Shown: in pieces, positions 21,041 to 31,668 of the stretch
Numbering within the stretch: position 1 is the first letter of the stretch
Layout of the letters: every line of letters starts with the position of its first letter
Source: Dugong dugon
Lineage: Eukaryota > Chordata > Mammalia > Sirenia > Dugongidae
DNA: 64,000 nt
NCBI GenBank assembly: GCA_030035585.1
Contig: CM057482.1
Span: 14,619,001-14,683,000 of the forward strand
Reading direction: 5' to 3'
Notes under the pieces: model-generated
Databases searched by the model: none
Told to the model about the DNA's origin: nothing
What the model saw: only the letters and a program-made list of their open reading frames with translations
Program-made: the position numbers and the translations under genes

Positions 21041-21639
21041 ATGATATTGCTCAGCCGTGAAGCCATTTCTAAGCCTTCCGCCCAAGAAAGGACAGCATCA
21101 GCGTATTTTGTTTCCAGTGCTTAGGGCTGTCTCCAGGTGGGCAACTCGGATGTGGTGAGAGCCGGGGCTGGCAGGCACTTCAGGGAGGCAGGCAGCCTCA
21201 GACGGCAACTACAGCACGTTGACACAGAGCTTGCTCTTGAAAGCTGTCCCTTGTCACCTGTGCCTGAAGTAGTCTTGGTTCTAAACCACATCACTGGCTG
21301 TTACGGATGACCCCATTATCACTGTTGGCTGCTGCCACCGCAGCGGCTGTGGGAGGTAGGGGGTGGGCAGGCAGCTCGGGAGGTCTGCAGATGGATACAG
21401 TCGCTCATTCCTCCTTTGTGAGTTGTCGCAGGGAAATAAATCACGTTCAGACATTAGGACACCTCTCTCTGTTAGCAGCCGGGGAACCAGGAGTCTTCTC
21501 CAAGGATCCTGAAGGATGTGGCCCAGCAGATGCTGAACCTGTCCCTTCTCAGGTCTGAGGATGGGGAAAAACAGCTTTGCTCATCTCTGAGCTACAGCTC
21601 CCTCCCTCAGCTTCCAAAAGCCAAACCATTTCTCCTCTA
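21041..21639. other. Unique non-coding stretch
   Basis: No recognised repeat. GC is moderate. The ORF at 21307-21558 has no motif. Confidence 0.35.
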
Positions 21640-21850
21640 TAACTAGCTTGTTCTTGTCCGCTGCTGTCTAGTGGGCCCCAACTCATGGTGACCCCATGTG
21701 CAACAGAGAGAAACGCAGCCCAGTCCTGTGCCATCCCCGTGATTGGTTGTGGATCAGACTTTTGTAATCCATAGGGTTTTTATTGGCTGATTTTCAGAAG
21801 TAGATCACCAGGCCTTTCTTTCTAGTCCTCTTAGTCTAGTGATGGCCGTG
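21640..21850 (-). repeat. tRNA-Gly/RTE SINE, truncated
   Basis: RTE-like tail (ccccaactcatggtgacccc, caacagagagaaacg) and the middle of the family seen at 23.1, 28.6 and 50.6 kb (ggctgattttcagaagtaga, ccaggcctttctttctagtc). The tRNA-like head is missing. Confidence 0.75.
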
Positions 21851-22060
21851 CCGTGTTTCCCATGAGCTGATCCAGCATTTGGGCTGGAGGTAGGTTGTCC
21901 ACCTCCAAGGCCAGCTAGCCAAATTGTCCTCAGGGCATCAAGGTACCAATAAGGGTCTAGGTGGGTTTCAGGGCACTGTGGCTACTGAGCTGCCTTCTCT
22001 CCCAACCCACGTGCTGATTGGGATTAAGCCAGCAGGGCAAGTTCCCTCCAGGCCCATTTT

Positions 22061-22331
22061 TGGTTTTTTTGCTTAGGTGTTACCATCTCCATTTTTTTTC
22101 TTCCTTTTTTTTAAAAATTGTACTTTAGATGAAGGTTTATAGAACAAATCGTTTCTCATTGAACAGTTAGTACACAAATTGTTTTATGACATTGGTTAAC
22201 AACCCTACGACATGTCAACACTCTCCCTTCTCGACCTTGGGTTCCCTATTACCAACTTTCCTGTCCCCTCCTGCCTTCTCGTCCTTGTCCCTGGGGTGTT
22301 GTGCCCCATTAGTCTCGTTTTGTTTTATGAG
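22061..22331 (-). mobile_element. 5'-truncated L1 3' end with 14-bp target duplication
   Basis: Target duplication tccaggcccatttt at 22047-22060 and 22332-22345 is exact. The L1 part (about 22112-22331) is module-A 3' UTR (gtactttagatgaaggttta...). Between it and the left duplication there are two T runs separated by about 21 bp of non-L1 sequence, a possible 3' transduction. Confidence 0.9.
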
Positions 22332-22345
22332 TCCAGGCCCATTTT

Positions 22346-22540
22346 CGGATTTAAACTCTGGCTTGTTTTGTGCTGGGTGCCTTAGGAAGGGCCTTGAATC
22401 TCTCTGTGCCTCAGTTTCCTCATCTATAACATGAAGCTGTCATTCCTGTCTTCATTACTTGAGAAGCGAATGAGAGAAAGGGCGTTAAACATCTAGTATG
22501 GTGTCTAGTGTATTCTGAGTTTTCCATGAATGTTGGTTTC
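22346..22540 (+). repeat. MIR SINE
   Basis: gtgcctcagtttcctcatct followed by tgtctagtgtattctgag. It is interrupted on its 5' side by the L1 insertion. Confidence 0.65.
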
Positions 22541-23121
22541 TTCCAGATCCCAAATCAACAGCCCAGAACATAACTCTGCTTGGGAGAATGAAGTCAGAAT
22601 GCAGTCTGAGTAACTATCATGCCTCAGAGAGTGTTTGCCAACCTCCAGGTGAGCAGGACCCAGGCCCTGCCTGTCTCAGCTCTTAGCCTCATTTCCCTAT
22701 TGCCCCGCCCTTGACTGGCTGTTCGCAGCCCTGGTCTGGCCCATCATAGACAGAGCCCTTCCTGAGGAGACAGAGACGGGAACGGGAGAAGGAAGACCGG
22801 AAAAGTCCACATCCGCCTTTAAGGACATAGAGCCTTCCCACTCCAGGGAATCACCTTGTCCCTCCCCTCCTCAGCTCACCTCACACACATCCTACTTGCA
22901 CAGGTACGGACAACTTTTGAGGTTTGCAGAGAAATGGTACAGTCACTAGAGGGAGTAGTGAGGTCGGTGGAGGGGTCTTTTCAAAAGATGGGAGGTATTA
23001 TTTTGCATGTTTGCTGATGGAAATGATCAAATAGAAAAATTGATGCAAGAGAGAGAGACACTTCCATTGTGTCTGGTTTTACAATTTCACCTGGCCTCCT
23101 TTAATCCCCCTTAAATTTTAC
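22541..23121. other. Unique non-coding stretch
   Basis: Nothing assignable; no supported exon. Confidence 0.35.
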
Positions 23122-23466
23122 GCTGTTGTTGGCTGCCGTCCAGCTGGCCCCCGAGTCACGGAGTCTCCGTGCACAACAGAATGAAACACGGCCCAGTCGT
23201 GTGTCCTCCCCAGGATCAGTTATGGACTGGACCGTTGTGCTCCGTAAGGTTTGCACTGACTGATTTTTGGAAGTAGCTCACCAGGTCTTTCTTCCTAGTC
23301 TGTCTTAGTCTGAATGCTCTGCTGAAATCTCTTCAGCATCATAACAACACGCAAGCCTCCACCGACAGACGGGTGGTGGCTGTGCATGAGGTGCTTTGAC
23401 CAGAATCGAACCCGTGTCTCCTGCGTGCAAGGCAAGAATTCTACCACTGACCCACTACTGCCCCCA
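23122..23466 (-). repeat. tRNA-Gly-derived SINE with RTE-like tail
   Basis: On the minus strand, from about 23466, the head reads gtgggtcagtggtagaattc, then gggttcgattc: A- and B-box-like sequence in the order of a tRNA-Gly(GCC) gene. The body follows (ctaggaagaaagacctggtg) and then an RTE-like tail. About 345 bp, near complete. Confidence 0.9.
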
Positions 23467-23514
23467 GAAGTTAAAGTTCTCTTTATTTTGTCAGTGACTT
23501 TCTCATGCTCAGTG

Positions 23515-23735
23515 GAGGCCCCACGGTCTAGTTGGAAGAACTTTGGAGTCAGAAACATCTGGGCTCAAATCCTGGTTTGGCTACTTATTAGCTGGGTGGC
23601 TTCCCTGGGCCTTCATTTTCTCATCTCTAAAATGGGAATAATAATAATAATACTCACCTCTTGAATCTGGTGTAAGGATTAAAACAATAGTGTTCGGCCT
23701 GGCCTGGCACTCAGAAAGAGCTCAAAAATGGTTGT
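23515..23735 (+). repeat. MIR SINE
   Basis: tttggctacttattagctgg, ctaaaatgggaataataata, taaggattaaaacaatagtg, tggcctggcactcagaaag. Confidence 0.75.
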
Positions 23736-23868
23736 TATTTTTGTGGTTACCCTTCTTTTACCAAAAAAGGTTCTTCCAAGTCTTCCTGAGATGCACCGAG
23801 TTCTTTGCTAGGAGCCAACCTTTTCTTTTGCATAAGCTATGGTCCAGAACACCAAATCCAGAGATCTA

Positions 23869-23872
<4 letters not shown>

Positions 23873-23916
<44 letters not shown>
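23873..23916. repeat. (TG)n microsatellite
   Basis: An uninterrupted run of TG dinucleotides of about 44 bases. Confidence 0.98.
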
Positions 23917-23917
<1 letters not shown>

Positions 23918-24214
23918 AAAGAGAGCTAAAGATAAATATAGATCTGGAGCTAGCATTGTCCTCTATATATCTATCCAGCTGTTCATGTCTCACAACCTCT
24001 ATTTTCTTCTAAAGTTTCAACCTTTAGCTGGAAGAAATCACAAAAATATAAACCAGCTGGTGGTCCCAGGCCCTTAAAAAACCCCTGCCTGAGCATCTGG
24101 AATCACTGGGAACCCACTCTAGTGTTCCTCTAACCCTAGCTCATCCTGTGGAGAATGAGCTGTGGGAAACAGGAGAAGGAAGTGGACAACCTTCTACCAT
24201 AGTACAGATGAACA

Positions 24215-24380
24215 GTCTAGGGCAGTGGCTCTCAAGCCACTTGGCTGCACATTGGAACCACCTGGGGAGTCCCCACCCCCAGAGACTCTGATTTATTGGT
24301 CTGGCATGGGCCAGGGCATGGGGACATTTACAAGCTCTGCAGGCAATTCCAGTGTGCTATAAAGATTGAGAACCACAGGA
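24215..24380 (+). repeat. MER5A hAT relic, near complete
   Basis: It starts cagtggctctcaagcc and ends attgagaaccac, the two ends being inverted copies. Inside are ggaaccacctggggagtccc and agactctgatttattggtct. Confidence 0.8.
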
Positions 24381-24522
24381 ATAAGAAGCTCTCATATCTC
24401 CTAAATGGTACCATCTGCCCCAACCTGTGCTGCGTCCACAATGTGCCAACCCTGAACTAGAAACAGGAGACTACAGTCATACATTCATTCATTCATACAT
24501 TCACTCAAATATCACTGCCAGA

Positions 24523-24679
24523 TGCCCTGGTGGCACAGTGGTTAAGAGCTCAGCTGCTAGCCAAAAGATCGGCAGTTTGAATCCACCAGCTGCTCCTTGG
24601 AAACCCTATGGGGCAGTTCTACTCTGTCCTATAGGGTCGCTATGAATTGGAATCAACTCCACAGCGATGAGTTTTTTTT
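24523..24679 (+). repeat. AfroSINE copy, short form
   Basis: gccctggtggcacagtggtt head, ggcagtttgaatccaccagc, and tail gctatgaattggaatcaact plus T run. Confidence 0.93.
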
Positions 24680-24934
24680 AGTGATGTGTCCAGTGCCCTT
24701 TCCCTGCCCAGATGGGTGAGTGAGGTGGTCTCGTTTCTCTTTCTGATCGTGGTTGGCTATTACTTGTTTTTCTTCTTCACATTTGTGAATTCATTGAGGA
24801 CAAAGATTGGATCTTCTTTTCTTACTCAGCACCTAGAATGGTTTGTTAAATGAGATAATGCATACATGAGTGAATGGGCAAGTGACTGAATGAACCAATG
24901 AATGAATGAACAGTGGGGATCCAAACTCAGAAGG

Positions 24935-25190
24935 GAGGCAGTATAGCAGAGGCATGGGGTCTGGAGCAGTCAGGTTTGGACTTAAATCCCAGCTCTGCTA
25001 CTTACTAGCTGTGTGACTTTAGGCAAGCTACTCAACCTCTCTGAGCCCCCCTTTCCTTATCTGTAAAATGAAGACAGTAAATCCCTCATAGTATTCTTGT
25101 GAAGAGTAAATTATATAATCCATCTAATGTGCTTTTCCTCATGCCTGGAACATAGTAAATGCCCAACAAATGTTGGCTCTTATTAGAATA
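24935..25190 (+). repeat. MIR SINE, near full length
   Basis: Complete MIR order from gtatagcagaggcatggggt through gctgtgtgactttaggcaag, ttatctgtaaaatgaag and cccaacaaatgttggctctt. Confidence 0.85.
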
Positions 25191-25844
25191 GGGGGTTGGT
25201 ATTTGAGCCTTTCTGGTCACTCAGATACTGCCTTCATTCCCTAACTCCTCCCTACCTGGTTCAGGCCTGGGTTCCCTACCCTCTCAAGGAGAGTGTTGAG
25301 CAGGGAGCTGCCTTCCTGTGCCCTGAGTGTATCAGAAAATGAAGCAGCCCTCCCCCTACCCTCTGTGGGGTGCCCTGAGGTGAGCAGTCACTCTGCCTTT
25401 TAACCCCCTCACTGTTTTGTGTTGATAAGTGGGCAGGTGGGGCAGCTACTGTGACTGGGCCTCATCTGCTGCGGCCTGTCAGCCCCCTGTCAGACTTGAC
25501 CCTGAGGGCAAGCAGGGCTCCAGCTAACAAAAGCTCGGCCAGGCCTCAGAGCAGCTGCTCAGCTGCTGTCTCTGATTTTCCCTCTCGGTTTCCCTTGCGC
25601 TTTGGCAGTTCCAGCCCTCGGCCCTCAGCACGACCAGGGCCAGGGACCAGGCCCTGAGGTTCCCTTCCCCGCAGATGGAGTTACAGAACACACTCTCTGG
25701 CTCCACCTTGAAGAACATCAAAGGCTTTAGCACCTGCCTGCTTACTATGATTCCAGGGGGTCTGGAAAAATCCCTTGAGCCCCAGATATTTTTCTGCTAT
25801 AAACTGGCATTCCACCATGACAGACTCAATCTGATGACTCAGAG
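25191..25844. other. Unique, GC-richer non-coding stretch
   Basis: GC-rich near 25440-25680 but with too few CpGs for a CpG island. A splice-acceptor-like ccccgcagatg occurs at about 25668 but no exon is supported downstream. Confidence 0.35.
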
Positions 25845-25965
25845 CAGATTCTCCAAGTGTGGACCAGGGGCCGGCAGCATCAGCATCGTGTGGGAGCTTG
25901 CTAGAAATGTACATTCTCAGGATCTGCCCCAGATCGCAGAATCAGAATCTAGGGTGAGGGGGAGC
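25845..25965 (+). repeat. MER5A-like relic
   Basis: ccaagtgtggaccaggggcc, agcatcagcatcgtgtggga, cttgctagaaatgtacattc: MER5 wording. Confidence 0.6.
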
Positions 25966-26081
25966 TGGGACGGAGAGAGGGCCCTGTGTTTAACAAGCCC
26001 TGTGGGTAATTCTGAGCCATTGGTAACCCCACTGAAGGGCAGCTGTTACCCAGGAGTGGGAAAGCACATCAATGTTATAAC

Positions 26082-26265
26082 CAGTTGTTACTGAATTGAT
26101 TAAGACTCATGATAACCCTGTGCATGTCAGAGTAGAACTGTGCTCCACAAGGTTTTCATTGGCTGATTTTTTAGAAGTAGATCACCAGGCCTTTCTTCTG
26201 AGGTGCCTCTGGCTGGACTCAGACTGACTTTTCAGTTAGCAGGCAAGCGTTATCAATGGTACAGC
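26082..26265 (-). repeat. AfroSINE copy, long form, diverged
   Basis: cagttgttactgaattgatt end, ccaggcctttcttctgaggt middle, tatcaatggtacagc head. Confidence 0.85.
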
Positions 26266-26289
26266 ACTGATTTATTTCTCAGCTTGCTG

Positions 26290-26545
26290 GGCTGTGAGGA
26301 GGTGGGGTACAGGGACGGGGAAGTGGGGGAAAGGTCTCATCTGGTGTATCGCAATCATGGAGACCTGGGAGTGACTCCTATCTCCTCCCTCTAGCTGTGT
26401 GGCCCTGGCCAAATTACTTAATCTCTCTCAATTTTCTTTTGCTCCATGGTAAAAGAATTCAGATTAAGCAAACAACTCAAAGGACTGCAGATGAAGTGAG
26501 ATATATTAAGTCCTTGGCACATAATAGGGGCTTCATGAGTGTTAA
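26290..26545 (+). repeat. MIR SINE
   Basis: The 5' half is weak; then ccaaattacttaatctctct, gatgaagtgagatatattaa and ttggcacataataggggctt. Confidence 0.65.
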
Positions 26546-26877
26546 TATCCTCTCCCCAACCCTCCCTCCACCCATTTCCCATAGAGAGGAGGGAGATATG
26601 GGTCAAGGGCCAAGTTGAGGGGAGGCTGCCCCAAAGGGGGGTGTCTGTATCCAAAAAGCGTGAACAAGGAGAGAAGAGGGGATGGACGTAGATGAAAAGA
26701 TGCAAAAAAGAAACAAGAACCAGGACCTCCCCTCAAGCTCCACCATCTGGTCTCCTCTGCTTTGCAAGGGCTGGTCCTGCATCACAGGGTGTCACACCAC
26801 CATCCTTCCCGCCTGTTAGGTGGGGCTGATTCTTTGCTTAACCTTTCTCTTGCTTGCCTCATACAAAAGCACAAACA
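26546..26877. other. Unique purine-rich stretch
   Basis: Nothing recognised except purine-rich runs at 26580-26720. Confidence 0.3.
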
Positions 26878-27040
26878 AACAAACCAAACCCATTGCTGTG
26901 GAGTCGATTCCAACTCATAGTGATCCTATAGGGCAGAGTATAACTGTCCCATAGGGCTTCCAAGGAGCAGCCGGTGGACTTGAACTGCCAACCTTTAGGT
27001 TAGCAGCTGTAGCTCTTAACCACTGCTCCACTTCCCTCCT
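26878..27040 (-). repeat. AfroSINE copy, short form
   Basis: aaaccaaacccattgctgtg start, gaactgccaacctttaggtt, and a degraded head near ctgctccacttccc. Confidence 0.9.
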
Positions 27041-27534
27041 AGGGAACCTCATTCTGACCTCTTTGGGCACATGATTTACAGGCTTCAAGGTTTTCTGCAG
27101 GGAGATGGCTGGCGGAAATACAGAAGGGGTGACCTTTCCCGTAACTCTTAGTCCTTAGGGTTAAGAAGACAGCCAACTGCTGATGCAGAGTCTACTCGGA
27201 GACCTGACCCCTGCCCAGACACTGCAGGGTCCCCCAGGAGCCAACAGGTAGGGAGCTGAGCGCATCCCATGAGAGACAGATGTGCCCCTGGAGAAACAGA
27301 TGTGGTGCCCCAGAACAGCCTTCACACGGCATCTTGAGCCTTTGATGGGAGAACAGATGAAGAAATCAGTCTCGGTAGGTAGGCACACATGATGCGGTCC
27401 TGGGTAATGATACCCTGATTTCCCCAGCTCCCCACTGCCAGGAATTCCAGAGTCAAAGCTTCACCCTTTAATTTAAAGTTTTAATCCCTACTACAGTTCA
27501 CATCCCCATTAAGCTCTTAGCCATCCTTGATGTT
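27041..27534. other. Unique non-coding stretch
   Basis: No repeat or exon recognised. Confidence 0.35.
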
Positions 27535-27960
27535 AAATAGTGGTGACAGAGCTCTGGGCTTGGGTGGGTCAGTCTGGATTCAACTCCCAGCTCTACCATT
27601 GGTTAGCCATTAGCCATTATGTTCCGAGTAGTCCCTGGGTGGTGCAAACAGTTAAGTGCCTGACTACTAACGGAAAGGTTGGCAGTTCAAACCCACCCAG
27701 AGGCACCTCGGAAGAAAAGACTGGTGCTCTGCTTCCGAAAGGTCACAGTCTTGAAAACCCTGTGAAGCAGAGTCAGAGCCCGCTCAGCAGCAACTGCATG
27801 AACTTGAAACATGTTGTTGCACTACATGTTCTGAGTTCAGATAGCGAACCTCCTTGAGCCTCACTTTCTGCCTTTGTAAAACAGGGGCAGTGATAATGTG
27901 CACCTCATAGTTATTTCAAGGGTTGAAAAAATGCACAGTGCTATTTTAATTTCTTATAAA
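27535..27960 (+). repeat. MIR SINE split by an AfroSINE
   Basis: 5' part: aatagtggtgacagagctctgg and cagctctaccattggttagc. 3' part after the SINE: cttgagcctcactttctgcc, gcacctcatagttatttcaa. Confidence 0.7.
27628..27790 (+). repeat. AfroSINE copy, long form, tail deleted
   Basis: gtccctgggtggtgcaaaca, cacccagaggcacctcggaa, aaggtcacagtcttgaaaac. The RTE-like tail is mostly replaced by agcccgctcagcagcaac. Confidence 0.85.
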
Positions 27961-28552
27961 TATATTTCTTTAAAATTAAAAAAAGTAAGAGGAGTAAGGA
28001 CTGCACAGAGTGGTTGAGATCGCGGGTGGTTATTAGGTTTCAACTAGGATGCTAACTCCAGTGGACTTGCAGGCACTCCCTGGACACTGGGTCCCCAGGG
28101 CTGTGAAGGATTCCCAGCTGACTCCAGTTTAGGCAGGGAGTGTAGTGACTGAGTGGAAACGTCCGTTCCAGTGTGGGCAGGCGGCCTGGTAACATGTGCA
28201 GCTCACATTTGCAATCTCTGCTCTAGTTGCTCCCTCCCCAAAGGCAAGAAGTCAGCCTGCAACTCTTGCAATTACCTGAAGCAGAATTATAAAAGCCATC
28301 AATTATCTTGGATCTTCAAAGGCTCACACAGTAAAAAGAGTAACGTGGCCTCTTAATTGAACACAGACTCCCGATGTCATTTTGGAACGCTGGAGCCATC
28401 CCCAGTCGTAATGCACCCTCTCTTGATCCTCCTGATAAAAGTCCTTTACGTCCACTCATGAGGAAAGGAAGAGCACACTCTCTGCTGTAGTGCTGGCAGG
28501 TGTTTGGTGAATCAGAAAGACCTAGAAGCTGTTTTTTTTTTCAGGGTAGGTG
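27961..28552. other. Unique stretch with a possible conserved segment
   Basis: 28270-28420 (aagccatcaattatcttgga, cctcttaattgaacacagac) has TAAT/CAAT-rich texture like conserved non-coding DNA. No exon seen. Confidence 0.3.
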
Positions 28553-28878
28553 GGGTAGTGGTCGTTAGCTGCATGCTGTAGACTCGGGGAGTCATGGCAA
28601 CCCCATTCACAATGAGATCACACCATTGTGATCCACAAGGTTTTCACTGGCTGGTTTTTCGGAAGTAAATCACCAGGCCTTTCTTCCTAGTCTGTCTCAA
28701 TTTGTCTGTCTCTGTCTTAGTCTGGAAGCTCCACTGAAGCCTGTTCAGCATCATAGCAACACATAAGCCTCCACTGACAGATGGGTGGTGGCGGCACATG
28801 ATGTCCATTGACCAAGAATCAAACCTGGGTCTCCCACATGGAAGGTGAGAATTCTACCACTGAATCACCATTGCCCCG
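28553..28878 (-). repeat. tRNA-Gly-derived SINE with RTE-like tail
   Basis: Same family as 23122-23466. The head on the minus strand is near 28878 (gtgattcagtggtagaattc, then gggtttgattc). Body gaagtaaatcaccaggcctt and tail gactcggggagtcatggcaa (plus-strand wording). Confidence 0.9.
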
Positions 28879-29269
28879 CAAGGGTGGGTGAGACTTCAAG
28901 AAATCAAGTACCTGGTGGGGCCTGTAGCCTCTGTGTATTTCCCAGCTGGAGGTTGGTGAGGCTTACAGATGTTTCACGTTGTTAATCAGTGAGATCTTTG
29001 TTCTCCCTAACAGTCTAGTCTCCCTCAGACAGTGGTGTATACGTGCAGGGTGCTTAGTGTGAAGCAGTGCGATTAACTTTTATCCACCAGGCACAGCGGG
29101 CACAGTGCCTACGGCCCGTGGGACTTTTAGGGATTCATGAAAATGTTTTGATTTTCATTTCTTTTAAAACCAGAAGAAAAAAATGAATATTATAATAACA
29201 ATGGATATAGAATAATGAATCCAGCCTGGATTAGATTTGTCTACTTATGCAGTTGTTAAATCTAATTTT

Positions 29270-30525
29270 TTTTGCCATTTCCACCATCCCTATGTGTGCA
29301 ATTCCATGACATTAATTACGTTCACCATGTGGTGCCACAGTCATCACTATTCATTTCCAAATTTTTCCATCAACCTAAACAGAATCTCAGTGCCCTGAAG
29401 CAGAAACTATTCATTTCTCCCTTCCACCGCCCCTGGTAACCACTAATAAAGGTTGGTCTCTGTGTATTTGCCTATTCTAGATATTTCATGTCAGTGAAGT
29501 CATACAATACTTGTCTTTTTGTGACTGACTGATTTCGCTCGGCATGTTTTCAAGGTTCATCCATGTCTTAGCATGTATCAGAACTTCATTTCTCTTTACG
29601 GCTGACTAATATTCCATTGTATGGATAGACCACATTTTGTTTATTCATTCTTCTGTAAAAATGGCACGGGGGAACGACAAGGGGAAAGGAGAACCAAGAG
29701 TAACAGCCCAAGGCTGATTCCTGTGAGGTGGAGGTCAGACACCCCTCCTCTCTGCTCTGTCGCTACCAGTTCTGACATCATGTGTCTCTTCCACAGCACT
29801 CTCTACTGGTTTCGATAATTCATTGCAATGGCCACACAGAACTCACAGAACATACGATTAAGGGGTTTATTAGGGAAGTAACAGTTACAATTCAGGCTCA
29901 GGAATACCCAGGATACAGTTCTTCCCTCAGGATAGCCTCTCCCCAGCTGTGCTTGCAGACATGCATCTCCCTGGCCCTCAGTCTCTGTCCAAAGGCACTC
30001 AGCTTTCTCCCTCCGTGGGCCGGGAAGCCCACTGTGCGATCTGCCTGCTGCCAGGTCTCTCCTGCGGGTCTCTCCTTCCATGGTGGTGGTGGGCTCCTCC
30101 TGCTCTGGAATTGGCTCTCTTTTAAGACAAAACTGACCAATCCCCTTGGTGAGCCACAATTACCCTACGTCACTGTTCCACCACTGTTACAAGACCACGG
30201 GTAGAAAGGCCACACACAAAAGTAATCAATGGCACCACACATCTGCTGATGGACATTTGTGTTGTTGCCACTTTTTGGCTATTGTGAATAATCCTGCAGT
30301 GAACATCGGTGTACAAGTATCTGTTTGAGTCCCTACTTTCAAGCCTTTGGGTGTATACCTAAGAGTGGAATTGCAGGGTCATATAGTAATTCTGTGTTCA
30401 ACCTTTTGAGAAATCGCCAACCTGTTTTCCGCAGCGGCTCTACCATTTTTCATTCCCACCAGCAATGGATGAAGTCTCCAATTTTTCTACATCCTTGTCA
30501 ACACTTGTCTTCTGTTTGTAAAATA
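29270..30525 (-). mobile_element. L1 fragment holding LTR A copy 2
   Basis: L1 3' UTR and ORF2-end sequence in reverse: tccatgacattaattacgtt, atttcatgtcagtgaagtca, atattccattgtatggatag, then after the LTR tctgctgatggacatttgtg and agtggaattgcagggtcata. The two L1 halves are continuous once the LTR is removed. Confidence 0.85.
29654..30239 (-). mobile_element. LTR family A, copy 2, solo LTR in an L1
   Basis: About 586 bp. Reverse-orientation homologue of 12540-13769: poly-A signal context aggggtttattagggaagta, cccactgtgcgatctgcctg. Flanking cttc (before) and catc (after) fit a 4-bp duplication with one change; intact L1 would read catctg at the site. Confidence 0.85.
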
Positions 30526-30600
30526 TAATTTTCAAATATTTTTTATGGAAAAAGGGGCCTGCAAAGGCAAAAGTGCCTCGGGCCTGGGGAAGTCACGATG

Positions 30601-31035
30601 TAACCCTGAGCAAGGGGTATGGAAAGAGATTTGGATGGGGTCTGGGACAACTTGGTGGTCCCACCTTAGACCCTGATACCACTGTGACTCTGAGCAAATC
30701 ATTCACTGGAGCTGCAGTTTTCTCTGTGGTCCAGTGTCCTACCAACTGCAGGAGAGGACTGAGTTCTCCTCTTCTCCCCTCCTCTGTCGCAGGCTGTAAG
30801 GGGATAGTCACCAGGAACTGTTTGAAAGTGTGTAGCCATGCACTAGGTGTATAGGAGGTCAGAGAAGGTGGAGACCCATGTGCCCCAGGGACACAGAGCG
30901 CCAGAGGGGAGGCTAATGTTTCCTGACACCCTAACCCCCACCAGGCAGTCGTCATCTGTGCTATTCCTGGAAAGAAAATAACTTAGGGAGGGGTTAGATG
31001 GGTGAAGCCTTTAGGGATTGTGGGGCTTCAGGAAG
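30601..31035. other. Unique or old-repeat stretch
   Basis: 30670-30790 may be a MIR (accactgtgactctgagcaaa). The rest is unassigned. Confidence 0.3.
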
Positions 31036-31246
31036 GAGCCCTGGTGGTACAATGGTTAAGTGCTCAGTGGCTAACCATAAGGTTGGCCTTTCGAACCCGC
31101 CAGCGGCTTGGCGGGAGAAAGATGTGACAGTCTGCTTCCGTGAAGATTTTCAGCCTTGGAAACCCTATGGGACAGTTCTACTCTGCTCTATAGGGTCGCT
31201 ATGAGTCAGGATCCACTTGATGGCAACTGGTTTGGTTTTTTGGTTT
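31036..31246 (+). repeat. AfroSINE copy, long form
   Basis: gagccctggtggtacaatgg head, gcgggagaaagatgtgacag middle, tail gctatgagtcaggatccact, ending ttggttttttggttta. Confidence 0.93.
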
Positions 31247-31660
31247 AGGCCTTTAGGGAAGCAGAAGCCTTCAGAGAACTACAAAGCGCCTGCCAGAGTG
31301 CTGGGCAGGCTTCTATAACAACCGAGGGGCAGGCTCAGGTGTGGAAGGCGTGGCCAACCTGCAGACCAGGGGATTGTCCTGCTCCCGGTACCTAAGCTGA
31401 AATGCTCTGGAAATCGAAGGGACTTAAAAGAAAATTGGCTATGGGAGGGTTGGGAAAGGGAAACAAATGGCAGCAATAGTAAGTCGAGAACAGAGATGCC
31501 CAATGAGAATATTCGCTGCTCTGAATGTGATGCAACCTCCTCCTTCCCCCCAAGGAATCACCATATAATCAACATTAGTCACCACAGCTTTGGGAGTTGA
31601 GTTCTAAGTTTTGGAGACCTCACAGTCAAACAAATCACTATGTGTTCCAATAACCCATCT
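31247..31660. other. Unique non-coding stretch
   Basis: No repeat or exon recognised. Confidence 0.35.
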
Positions 31661-31668
31661 GCCTCATT

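Larger units (their letters stand above)
29085..30600. mobile_element. Possible hAT-like relic split by an L1
   Basis: The left end (ggcacagcgggcacagtgcc) and the reverse of the right end (cccgaggcacttttgccttt) look like imperfect inverted repeats around an L1. No target duplication was found, so this is tentative. Confidence 0.35.

Noticed and set aside
23395..23466. Possible tRNA-Gly gene on the minus strand
   Set aside because: The cloverleaf is degraded and continues into a SINE body; it is a SINE head, as are those at 28.8 and 50.9 kb.
25430..25680. CpG island or promoter with exon start
   Set aside because: GC-rich but poor in CpG, with no supported splice donor or ORF continuing downstream.
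29803..30159. 118-residue ORF and its look-alike near 12668-13096
   Set aside because: Both lie within LTR A and their similarity is due to shared repeat DNA, not a gene.
29085..30600. hAT element around the L1/LTR nest as a firm call
   Set aside because: Terminal similarity is only about 20 bases with gaps and no 8-bp duplication was found, so it is kept only as a low-confidence feature.
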